In this document: positions 1 through 11,700 of the stretch, in pieces | How the letters are laid out: each line of letters opens with the position of its first letter | How positions within the stretch are numbered: the first letter of the stretch is position 1 | Origin: Tachypleus tridentatus | Taxonomy: Eukaryota > Arthropoda > Merostomata > Xiphosura > Limulidae | Assembly (NCBI RefSeq): GCF_004210375.1 | Contig: NC_134830.1 | Coordinates: 47,559,094 to 47,623,093, forward strand | Direction: 5' to 3' | DNA: 64,000 nucleotides | The notes under the pieces: model-generated | Databases searched by the model: none | The model's input: the letters and a program-made list of their open reading frames with translations, nothing else | Told to the model about the DNA's origin: nothing | Program-made: the position numbers and the translations under genes

Positions 1-651
1 CCTTATCCAATGTGCTAATTCTTAACGTGCAATTTTCCTGGATATTCATACAGTTGTGAACAATTTATCACTAAAGATGATTAGAAAGTGTACAAGTCCA
101 TGATATCATCAAAATAAAACTGACACAGTAAATACTTTTCTAGTTAGAACTTCAACACTTCCCTTTGTTTTACTGCTTAAGACCAACACATATTAAGAGA
201 ATATATTCTATTTACACATTAAACAGGTCATGGTACTGATTCTTCAAATGCGACCACGTAAATCTGTTCAACTGCACCTGAAATATAAATGCTGATAATT
301 ATGCCTCCCTTTTTAATAAAGACAAACAAAATATAAACTTTACCATACATAAGTCTGCAATCAATAAACATTTTATTTAAAGACAGTTCCAACGTCTATT
401 CAAACGTTTCAATGCTGATTCCATACTTTCTTTACTAAACAAAAAACAGAATATTGGACAAGCTAAATAATACATGGAATCCTCACTTTCTGATAAACTT
501 GCAGTAAACCCAAAACTACTTTTCTAACAATTTTTTTCAGAAGAAAAACATTTAAATTCTATAAGATTGTGCAGTGAGCTATTTCACAGATAATGTAACC
601 TCTCTTTGCTTACACCTGTATCATGTACTAGTACTTTGTTTGTTACATCAG

Positions 652-766
652 GATTGGGCAGATTCAACACAAATTTTACAACCAATTAAGAAAAAGAAAG
701 TGAAGAACAGTGGCAGCAAGTATTCTGGTAAATCAAAATCAGCAGTTGGATGGAGCTCAGAACTTG
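652..766 (+). other. Candidate coding exon, unrecognised
   Basis: An open stretch lies between an acceptor-like site (CAG at 649-651) and a donor-like site (GT at 767-768, followed by AAGAAAG). It is 115 nt, phase 0 to phase 1, and would encode a lysine-rich peptide beginning DWADSTQILQPIKKKK. Its base composition is more complex than its surroundings. I do not recognise the protein, it lies on the strand opposite QTMAN, and no partner exon was found in the window. It could be chance. Confidence 0.2.
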
Positions 767-790
767 GTAAGAAAGTTATTGAGAAATTAA

Positions 791-1049
791 CCCTTTCAGC
801 ACTGAATAACAACTTTTAATGTTTGGCATGGCACTGAATATGTATGGTTGATACTTCAACTAAGTACAGTATCAGTACTAAAAGCATGATAGCTCGGCAA
901 TAACTCAACAAGAGTCCCTGAAATATTCAGTGATTATACCCAATACTATACATGTTAAATTCAATACATAAGCATAACAGGAATAAAGGAAGGTCGCCTG
1001 CCGTGCTGAGCCTTCAAGTCGACTGCAGTTGCAAACTGCACCGAAAGGG
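791..1049. mobile_element. Short piggyBac-type MITE (candidate)
   Basis: The ends are inverted (CCCTTTCAGCAC on the left; the right end read in reverse is CCCTTTCGGTGC). Both sides are flanked by TTAA, at 787-790 and 1050-1053, the target duplication typical of piggyBac elements. The interior is about 259 bp with no coding potential. The inverted match is short, so the family call is tentative. Confidence 0.5.
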
Positions 1050-1254
1050 TTAAACAACATTAATCCACTATATCTCTACACCATCATGTTATTCAAATAC
1101 AACTTGATCTGTGTGGTTTCATTCAGTATATGCCTAGGTTGCTGAGGGAAGAGTTTACTTCAAGATCAAGACAAAAGACATCTGAAAGCTGTGTCTCAAC
1201 AGATATACATGAAAGAAATAATAATTCAGTAGTTATTAAACAGCCTCATCACTA

Positions 1255-1300
1255 ACCATCATATTACACAAAGATGACTAATGGTGGAAAAAACAATATA
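1255..1300. repeat. Short local direct repeat split by a mariner
   Basis: The segment containing ACACAAAGATGACTAATGG and AACAATATATTAG recurs in two pieces just beyond the mariner at about 2225-2297. The mariner therefore landed in or next to a small local duplication of about 50 bp. Confidence 0.5.
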
Positions 1301-2194
1301 TTAGGTTGTCTAGAAATAAAGGTCTGAATTCTCACGATGACATTTAGAAGATGAATATTGAGTAAGTTATCACTGGTTGATTTAATCCAATGTTTGTTGC
1401 TTACAAGGAATCTTAATTGTCTACTGTTTCAACTCTACTCAGAGTAAGTTTTTCACCCCCAAGACTGCATGGACAATAAGAACTTTCATCTCATTTTCCT
1501 CTACGACTTCAAACGTGGACAAAAAGCTACCAAAACTATGTGGAACATCAACCAAGCATTTGTTCATGGATCTGTTGCTGAACATACAGTTCAGTATTGG
1601 TTCCAAAGGTTTTGACATGGAGATGAAAGTCTTGAAGATCACTAAGGTCATGGACAGAAGCCATCTGTAGATGAAAACACATTAAGGAAAGCAGTTTAGA
1701 CAGACCCTTGCTTGCAGAAAAGCTAGGCACAAGCAAATCAAGCATTGCCAATCACTTGAGTGCAATTGAGAAGATAAAAAATGTGGATAAGTAGGTTATG
1801 CATTAGTTGATTGAAGATCAACAAAATTGGCATTATGAGACAGACCTGTCAAGGGTGACACTCCAAAAATTGAATGAATTGAGATTTGAGGTTCTGTCTC
1901 ATTCATCTTAATTCCCCAAACCTTTCCTCAACAGATTTTCATTTTTGCAAGCACTTAGAAAACCTTTTGAACAATAAACACTTTCAAAACCAAGCAGCTG
2001 CAGAAGTTTTCAGGAGGTTCACTGACCATAGAAACTGATTTCCACAGCAGGTGCATAAACAGCATCATTATACACTGGCAAAAATATGTTGAAGCAAATG
2101 ATGCTTACTTTGATTAAAGCACGTTGTACAACACTGGTTTATATTTTTCCAAACTTCACAGTCCAAGAACAACATTTATTTCTGGACAACCTAA
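1301..2194 (+). mobile_element. Degenerate mariner element (SETMAR-like lineage)
   Basis: The element has inverted ends (TTAGGTTGTCTAGAAATAAA on the left, the near-identical inverse on the right) and is flanked by TA at 1299-1300 and 2195-2196. The plus strand keeps the N-terminal transposase helix-turn-helix region (YDFKRGQKATKTMWNINQAF, VQYWFQRF, GDESLED) and the C-terminal block (STDFHFCKHLENLL). Several stops interrupt it, and the middle, including the first catalytic Asp region, is deleted. At 894 bp it is shorter than the usual 1.3 kb, so it is a dead copy. It lies about 370 bp downstream of the last recognised QTMAN exon. Confidence 0.85.
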
Positions 2195-2564
2195 TATTAA
2201 AACACTTTTAATATGTTACACTAACCTGAGTAATGGTGAAAAACAAACAATATATTAGAATACTTTTTTAATGTATTACACAAAGATGACTAATGAATGG
2301 TTTTTTTGACTTGCACACAAAAAGCTGGAAAATTTGACAATGAAATGCAGTGGATAATGGAACTAAAATTAAGACGAAGTTACAACATTCCAAAGTTGGC
2401 ATTTCTGTTTAGTTGTCTAATCATCATTACTAAAACTGTGTACATTTACAGGTTTCTGTCAGAATCACCTCAAGAAAAGATGTGTAAATCACTTTCAACA
2501 GAAGCCCATTAGTTTTAACAGGTAACTACAACAGTCTGTCCTTCAGTAGAACTGTGTCAAAAAA

Positions 2565-2743
2565 TTACTTACCTGCTTCATATTTCCAGTGATTCTGGAG
2601 TTTATTAAACATGTCTGTATTATGTACACAACTGGCAATACCCACCATTAGCTGTTGCATTTTTGTTTTAGGGATGTCTGGGTGGCAACAAAAATCTCGG
2701 AGCTTCTTAAGTAGTTGGTTCTTTGTGTTATACAGGCACTTGT
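2565..2743 (-). CDS. GTDC1: QTMAN exon 7 (C-terminal)
   Basis: The exon follows acceptor TTCTTAG and begins AC, completing Asp with the G from exon 6. It encodes [26 protein letters not shown] and then a weakly conserved tail, matching the end of human GTDC1. The frame closes with a TAA at 2567-2565, giving a protein of expected length. A perfect donor (CAG|GTAAGT) sits at 2573/2572, three codons before the stop. Splicing to a further 3' exon is therefore possible; none was recognised downstream. Confidence 0.85.
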
Positions 2744-5700
2744 CTAAGAAGATAAAATCACTTCAAATATTTAACAAAAACTGTACACAAAACATCTTGT
2801 TCTAACAAGAATAACTTGCTCATTCACTGTTTTCTCTGAATAATTAACAGGATAAGTTGGTGTTGAAAAATATAAAATGTTAAAACTCATGTATTCCATT
2901 AGTATGAACTCCTCCTCATTGATTTTGATAATTCCTTTATATAGTTCTAGTTTACTAAACACAACAGCTACACCACCAGCTAATAAATGTCAGAATATGT
3001 GAAAGAAATCAACAAACATTGTGACTGGCATTAAAATATCTGCTAAATATCATAACCAACACTGAAAAAAAATATATTTTACTTAAACTAAATGTACACA
3101 TAAGCAAAGAACTGATACTAGAGCTTTCTGATAAGTAAGGAATGTTACAATTTACCAACAGAATGCAGTCCAAAGAGCATGAAATGTGAAAAAGAAAATT
3201 AGTGTGTAAAGTTAAAAACCCCACATTTCTATTATTTATATCTATATTAAAGAAATCCAGACAGAGGTTTATCCTAGACACAGTACAGTTTTATAAAACA
3301 GGATGCAGCTGGTGGTTAATATTTAGTTTTAGGTAGAAAAATAAATGTACCAACATTTCTTAAGATGAGTCAGTTCATCCAACAACCATCCAGTACATGA
3401 TAATTTTTCTTATACATGTCAACAAGTGTATGAGAATTATCATGGTACTACTTACCTGGAAAAATTTCAGGATACACAAGTTGTCGAGGAGCTAAAGGAT
3501 AGCAACCACAGAAAGCAGCCTCAAGCCTGGAAAACAAACAAATCACACAATATCATGTACTGTCAAATACAGGAATTAACAAAGAATCCTCACAGTAACA
3601 ATACCATGTAGTGTCAGATACTGGTATTAAACAAAGAATCATCACAATAACAATACCATGTACTAATGTATAGTTTCTAAGAAAGAAATATCAAACTGCC
3701 ACTACTATTGTAGTAAACTTATGGTATCCACAGAACAAAATTATATAAAAATGCTAACATTTCAAAACAACTTATTACATGACTTTCTTCAGAATAACAG
3801 GCTCAGTGAAAGAAAAATGGAAGCACTCGTAATTGTTAACCAAGAACCTAACCTGAACAATCAATTAGTTATGTCACTATATCTGAAACTATGATCAACT
3901 TAACAATATGTATTAATGTGTAAACAAACAAAAAACTTGTCTGATTCAGAAAGGCTGTCATTCTAGCTTTCATGAAGGTATACTTTACTAAAATAAACAC
4001 TTACATATAGTTTCATGGTTAATTAAACAGAATATCTAGAGAGAATTAACAAGTCTTCTATTCAATACTACCTGTCTGTTTACTTGTTCCAGCTAAACAT
4101 ATTCATAAGTTGGAACTATTCTTAAAAACTGAAAAATAGCTTATTGCCATACATGGCTACTCCAAAAAATTCATGTCGAGCTGTCGAGATGACAACATCT
4201 GCAGATCTCAGAACTGAGAAATAAGCATCTTTAGAATCCTGGTGACCCCAGTGCTTGATGTTGTCCTTTAGAGAATCCTGTGCTACTTGGAAGATATCTG
4301 AAAATGTTAGTTTATCTTCTTTAGGTAACATATTTTGAAAGTAGTAATGATAGACTAATTTTATATAGATTCTTAAAGGTTTAGAATCTTTCAAAACAAA
4401 TTTCAATCCTTTTAGTTTTTCAACTTTATACTAGTTTTTAATAATTATTAGAAAAAAAACTGTATACTACATATTAACTTAAAATATTGTGTATTTGTAG
4501 AAATAAGTTGCTATAAGTTGTTATAAAATATTCATACTTTGTGTTATTAAGTAGAATGATTGACAGAAACAAAACAAGTTATGTTAATAATTTAGTTTAC
4601 ACATTCAGTGAGGTTGTTTCAAAAGCATTAGACAAGTCTACAGTCTGGAAATTCAACTGTAGTGTCACTTTGTTAATCATGGAGTAGCAACAGCAAAAAT
4701 AATTCTAACTTGTTTTGATCTTCATATGAACAAGCAGTAAATACCTCATCATCAAAATGTAAGAGTTACTCACTGAGGATCAGAACTAAATAACACAAAA
4801 CAGAAGGCAATCATCATCAATGAAAATCATTACTAAATAATATAAAACAGGTAATGTCCAGAAAAAACTACTAAAGACAATAAAACAGAAAACTGTTCAA
4901 CAAGGTAATACCTGGGACGCTACAGAAATGCTCAGCAATGTAATACCTAGGACACTACAAAACTGTTCAACAATGTAATACTTGGGACACTACAAAACTG
5001 TTCAACAAGGTCATACCTGGGACACTACAAAACTGTTCAACAAGGTCATACCTGGGACACTACAAAACTGTTCAACAACGTCATACCTGGGACACTACAA
5101 AACTGTTCAACTAGGTCACACCTGGGACACTACAAATCTGTTCAATATAATACTGGGACACTATAAAACTGTTCAACAAGGTAATACCTGGGACACTACA
5201 AAACTGTTCAACTAGGTCACACCTGGGACACTACAAAACTGTTCAATATAATACCTGGGACACTACAAAACTGTTCAACAATGTAATACCTGGTACACTA
5301 GAGAACTGTTCACCAATGACTGATAGTACGAATGGCAAATTATCCTTGTGGAGTTGGAAAATTACATCAAAAAATTCTTCTGGTCCTTTGTCATGTTCCC
5401 TAGAAAATAACATAGTCTGAATGATCACTTTGTAGACATATAAACATATGTTGTTACAATAAACACAATAGTAGATTCAAGTGACACATTACTGAGTCAG
5501 CCATTGTAAACTGATATATACATAACATTTATATATATAAATATAAGAAAGAGGCTATTCTTTATATTAGTAATACTATTTAGAAATGTTTATGAGTCTC
5601 CTGTCAGTACTGTTAATATACCTTTTATAATTATACATCATATTATATCGACTCTTTCACAATTAGAGTAAACAGTAATTATCTATTGGGTTGAGGAATA

Positions 5701-8700
5701 ATTCGTGAGCGTTTTTTCAACTTAACAAAATATATTCATAAATGAAACGCTTTAGCAAAATATTTCATGTCATTTGGTAGATAATTTTTTGCTCTAATAG
5801 ATGGTGTGTTTGATTTTCATATGTCTTTAATTTTTGCTTTCATTTTCAGCTCATTAAATGGAATGTCAAATGGACAAAATCAAGCATTTTCGACACCATC
5901 TGCTTTTCGCATTTAATTTCTTGCAATTTCGTTTAAAACAATGCATACTATATACCTAGGTATTACATGAAAGAAAGTATCATAATAAATGTTTTGGGTG
6001 TAATGTGTTCATGCATTGAAGTATTGTATAGTCTTGCATGTAATGCTTGAATGAAATTATTTAAAAACGCTCACAAATTATTCCTTAACCTAATATTATT
6101 TATATATATATATATAAATATAAGGAGACTTTCTTTATATAAATAATACTATTTAGAAGTGCTTATGAGCCTCGTATCAGTATTATTACTATATCTTTGA
6201 TAATTATATAACAATATTATATTATATTAACACTTTCAGAATGAGAGAGAACACTAATTACACTATGTAACACAAATTTTGTTCCTAGATAGAATGTGTT
6301 ATTTCTTAATTGCTTATGTTGTAAAAGTACAGAAAATGGCCATTATTCCCTTTAAACTTTGCTTTTGTGATCTGGATAATGAAATTTAGAAATTAACCTA
6401 TTTTGTATGTAAAAACGGGTAAATTTGCACATTTTCATTTACATAAGGTCTGAATAAAACAACATATGAATCAAGATTTACATGTGTTTATACTAAAGTT
6501 ATACAAAAATGTTGAGAAGTGAGTAGTTTTTCGAGATTTGTGACTGTAATGTAAATCACTTTCACGTATCAGCCCCCAAATATAGTCTCACATCATGTTT
6601 TTATTATATGCTCCCAGGTCAGAAAAGCAAAGTTTGAAGAGAAAAATAGGTCTTTTCCATTTACTTTAGGTATAAGCAATTGGGAAATAACACTTTCTGC
6701 CCAAGAACAAGAAAAAGTAAAAATTTTGTTACATAGTGGTATCTATTATTTATATATATATAAATATATGTATAAGAAAGAGACTGTTCTTTGTATAGAT
6801 AATACTATTTAGAGATGTTTATGAGCCTCGTGTCAGTATTGTTACTATACCATTTATAATTATACAACCAGAGAGAACACTAATTTTCTATTATATATGT
6901 ATATAAATATAAGGAGACTCTTCTTTATATAAATAACACAATTTAGAAGTGTTTATAAGCCTCCTGTCAGTATTGTTACTGTACCTTTTATAATTATACA
7001 ACATCATATAACTCTTTCACAGTGAGCAAGAACAATAATTATTTATTTACACTGGGATGAAGACAATGATAAATTTTTATTTTTATTATGCAGCAAAACA
7101 TACGAACAAACGTAGTAACCCAGGCAGTTTAAAACATTCTTGATATCCTCCGTTACTCAGTTTAAAGTTTGGATGTCCTCAAAACTTATGTCCTCTGTGT
7201 TATATAATACAACGTTCACTTTTAAAGTGCATCAAATGTATCTAAACCTACCTTATGTGTGGCCATTTAATATAAAGTTCATTGTTCAAAGTGTTTCACA
7301 TGTACCAAAACCTATATTCTCCATGACTATATAATACAAAGTTCACTGCTTAAATTATATCCTATACATTCAAACAATCTTGTCTCCTGTATGACTATAT
7401 AATACAAAATACAGTGTTTGAAGTGTATCAAAACTCACCATCTGTGTGGCCATACAATATGGAGTTTTCTGCAACTAACAGTTTGCACGCCAGGACTTGT
7501 AACTACAGGCGTGTTGGAACAAGGGCTCACACTAACAGGTGTGTTAATGTGAAGGGCCACATTATTTGTTGTTTTAGAGCAGTCCTCATTGTTTGGTGTT
7601 TCAGAGAAAAGATCCCCATTTGTTAGCATACTGGAAAAAAAGATTCTCGTTTATTGATGTGTTAGCGTGAAAATCATCCAGCACAGTTTCAACTGTGTCT
7701 ACTTTTTGTTTCTTTGAACAACATTCTTTTCTATCTGAACAACATTCAAAGTTAGGATTTTCTTCTGGTAGACAGACAGTACCTGTGTCAATAACTTCAG
7801 AGTCATTATAAGGTATGTGTTTTTTACAAACACATGTAGATCCTTCACTACCATAAAGCATATTAGTGGACATTAGAGGAAAGTAAATCACTCGACATTT
7901 GTACTTCAGTTCCTCAGGTATCCCTTTAGGTCGATAATCAGGCATTTTATTGAAGAATGAAGAGATGGTGGCTAGAAATGAGTCTTGGTTGAATTTAGAA
8001 TTAAAAACAATAGTGTCTGCAACAAGACTGCAAAAAATATCACATAAATGATTTACATTAATAAGTTTAAATATAAGAATTTCCAAATACTTATTTCAAT
8101 AGTCATTAGAAAATATTAGATATTTTTTGAATAAAATCTTAAGTATAAAATTTACAATGCTAGCATGAAGTATCTGTATATGTACACAGTCTATATACAC
8201 AAGTAATATGTTATAATCTTTCTTTACAAACATGTTAATATGATTATTCTAAAGTGTCTGTTGGATTCTAATATTTTATTTAAGGAATAGGTTTTTTGAT
8301 GAGTGATGTAAGTAAACTTTCACTCTTTACTAAAGTTTCTTAATTTAGTGTTATATATGTAATGATCTTTAACCAAAAAGTAAAATATAATCACTAGTGT
8401 GTACCTGGTGACACTCCTAATACATATCTAACAACGACCACTAGTGTATACATGGTGACACTTCTAATATACTTAATACAACTGGTGTATACATGGTGAC
8501 ACTTCTAATATATCTAAGAGAAGCACTGACCAGTAATGAAAATTTGATAACACTTTTAACATATTTAAGACTGGCATTGACTACTAACATGTACCTTTTA
8601 AACTAGAGCTCAAAAATTTATATTTTTTGCAGATGATTTTGATGTATTCATCATAACAATAATGGTCAAATGTTATCTAAAATAAACACAATCCAGTTGT

Positions 8701-11700
8701 CTTCTTGTCAAATATAACAAGTAATTATTATATAATTATAACAAGTAACTATGATCAAAATATTTTACAGACAATGTTAAATGAAACACTGTTAAAAATA
8801 TTCAACACAAAATATATTCTAATGTTGATAAAGTGACAGTGTTATTTGTAACGGATAAAATAACAGTGAATACTATTACAATCTAAAATGAGAAGTTACA
8901 TTGTACATTCTTCACATACCATTTCAATGTCTACCTTAACATTGTTTCATTATCTTCAAATCCAGACACAATCCCATAAAATTATAGCACATAACAAGTT
9001 TTGCCCTTATAGCCTCCCCAGTTAAGAACCTACGTTGTAATAAGCTTAATGAGATTTTTTAGCGACTGACATATTCCTTTGAGAAAAACCAGTCTGTGTA
9101 GTTTGGGTTTGGTACTACATCAGCTATATTATAAGTAACATTAATTGTTTGGTTAAATTGTAATTAACTATATCTTCAGCAATTAAATGGAAAAATAGTT
9201 GTTCACTTTACACAATTATAGTATTGTTGCACAAGTAACACACTGTTTGCTGCACACAACAAACATCAACCATTACAACAACTTTTAGTCAAACAAAGAA
9301 CAAATAAATGATCTTCTTGGCTGTCTATATACAATTAAAATAACAAATACACCCATGTTTTATTTTTATGAGATAATTCTACATGTGAAAACAATGGTTT
9401 TTTTTAAACTTCTTTATTCCACATTATCATGCATACACTTTTAATCATTTTGTGTAACTTTGGAGTTCATAGGCTACTCACATTTTTAAGATGAGATATC
9501 CTTTCAGCCTAATTTCAAATGTTAATTACTAAAATATCCCATATTTAGAAAGCTGGAACTAGGCCTAAATTATACTTTATCTTCTCCAACATTTGTATAA
9601 CTTGTTACAAGTAAAGCCTCCTGTAGTTATGTCTTATGACAACAATTGTATGACAGGAAGCTATGAAGAAAGATGTTTTTAACATCTATCTCACTATTTT
9701 TATTTTGTATTGATTAAAGTTTAAATGATTTATGATCTGTATTAGACACATGCACCCACCACCAAGGTTATAAGTTTCACACAAGTATTTGTAACCACTG
9801 TAACAGACAACTTATATATCACTGTTAGAACTACCTTATAGTCTATTAACAATAGATCAAATACAAAATTTATCTTAATTTTAAAACTAAATACAAACAA
9901 AAGCTAAATAATAAATTAACTATTCAAACTTTGAACAACAAGTATAACATCATCTTTTTCTCTCAAGTTACTTCAAAAAAATAAAAGTAAAATCACAAAA
10001 TTAATTCACAGTGATAGTGTGCCAAACATACAAGTTTTTGGGAAATTTTGCTTTAATGTAACTGTAAAACTCCAGAAAGGTTAATTATGGTTTATATTTA
10101 TTACATTTGTGAAGGTTTAGTAAAACTAAAACTCCTGTAGAAGTTAAACATTTGTTATTCGAGAAATTTCAAGTATCTACAAATAGGGTACAGACTTAGA
10201 GATGTGTCATGTTATATGATAAATTTTAAAATTAAGTATTGTACTGTAAAATATAAATAGCTTACACTATTTTCTTATTGGTTGTATTCCTATCTTTCTA
10301 TTTACAGTTAAGTAAGTAAGTCCTTAAAAAACTCTTAATTACATGCATAACTTAAGGAGAGATTGTTTTAATAGGAAAAATGTCACAAGTTAATATTTGT
10401 CATTTACTCAAAGAAAATATTAATTATTAATTAGAACTTTATGATAAAGTTAACTAATCAATTACCTATTGACACCAGTTACATCACTTAAGTGTCATAT
10501 AATAATTATGAATTAAAATTATGATTAAACCGATATCATGAAAGTAACCAGTTAATAGAAATTAGTGTTTATGATTATTATTTTGAAATAATTCCAATTA
10601 TATATGTCGCATACAAATAATTGATGTAATTAATTTATGAGCCTTATGATTAAACAATCAGAAAAATTCACTAATTTCTATTGCTGAATAGTCTGTTTAT
10701 TTAACAGTGTGTATCAGATTTTACTAGACTTCACCACCAATAGTAACAATATGCAATACTTTTAATTATTTAACTATAGACATGGACCAATAACAGTTCA
10801 ACAATGTGTGATACCTTTAATTGTTTAGCTATAAACAAGGACCAATAACAGTCTAACAATATGCAACACTTTTAGTTGTTTAAGTATTTATACAAATAGA
10901 ACACCTGTTTAATTATTACCAGATCTTCCCAGTTAGGAAGCACTAAAACAGAAAACAAACAGCTGTTGATTATCATGTGCCATTTAAACAACACCCATTA
11001 CAGCGAGTTCTTTTATTTATTAGGTTTTCAGCATGTCTGTGTATTTTCACAATTGTTTTAAGCCTGTACTGTACTATGTAAACATACTAGTCATTTTAAT
11101 GTGTTACTTCTAAACTGCCATTTATGTCAGTGATTTATAATATTTTGTATGTTTACAAAATTATTAATCATTCAAGTTTTTCAAGTTGACAGATTTAGAA
11201 AGACACTGCAAGATATTGGTAATTAAAATTTTTGCACTGCCATGATTTTAATAGTATTAGTGCATTAAAGTTAGATATCCTAGTTTTTATAATAATGCTA
11301 TAACATTTTACAGAATTGAAGAAAAACAAAACAATTGTAATTTGTGATGATGATAAACCCACTTGAAGTAAAAACATATCTCAGGATGGCTAGTTTGGTA
11401 AGGTATTAACACTTTTACTAATAAAGCAGAGAACAACATTTCTACCTTCTTAGATCATCTTCAGGTTAACAAAGAAAGTTTGTTAATATCCATACCAACC
11501 ATCCTGAGCTATATATCAAGACAACTGTAGTTTCAAAAACTTCATTTATTCCCAATCACAGGTTCCCCAGTAAAGACATCATAAAGTGCATTCTGAAATG
11601 GTTTATAAACAGGTTTATATAAGTTCAACCGAAGAACCAGAAGTAACTTCAAGTAAAGTGGGGAGGACCTTCAGTTGGTTTGGTCATTTAGAACTTTTTC

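Larger units (their letters stand above)
5525..7030. repeat. Diverged tandem repeat, about 150 bp, four units, split by two MITEs
   Basis: A unit containing ATAAATATAAG, GAGACTCTTCTTTATATA, ATACTATTTAGAAGTG, TTTATGAGCCTC and TGTCAGTATTGTTACT occurs at about 5530-5685, 6094-6260, 6740-6890 and 6890-7030. Two of the junctions are interrupted by the MITEs at 5686-6093 and 6261-6739. Confidence 0.75.

Noticed and set aside
1439-1751. Minus-strand open frames over the first mariner
   Set aside because: The transposase remnants are on the plus strand; these are antisense shadows.
4982-5215. 77-codon periodic frame on the plus strand
   Set aside because: Translation of the 34-bp array opposite QTMAN; not a protein gene.
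7601-7630. A small intron splitting QTMAN exon 3, ending at the TTTTTTTCCAG acceptor
   Set aside because: No donor in the required phase was found upstream within the exon, while a single-base homopolymer change explains the frame switch and exon length; not fully excluded.
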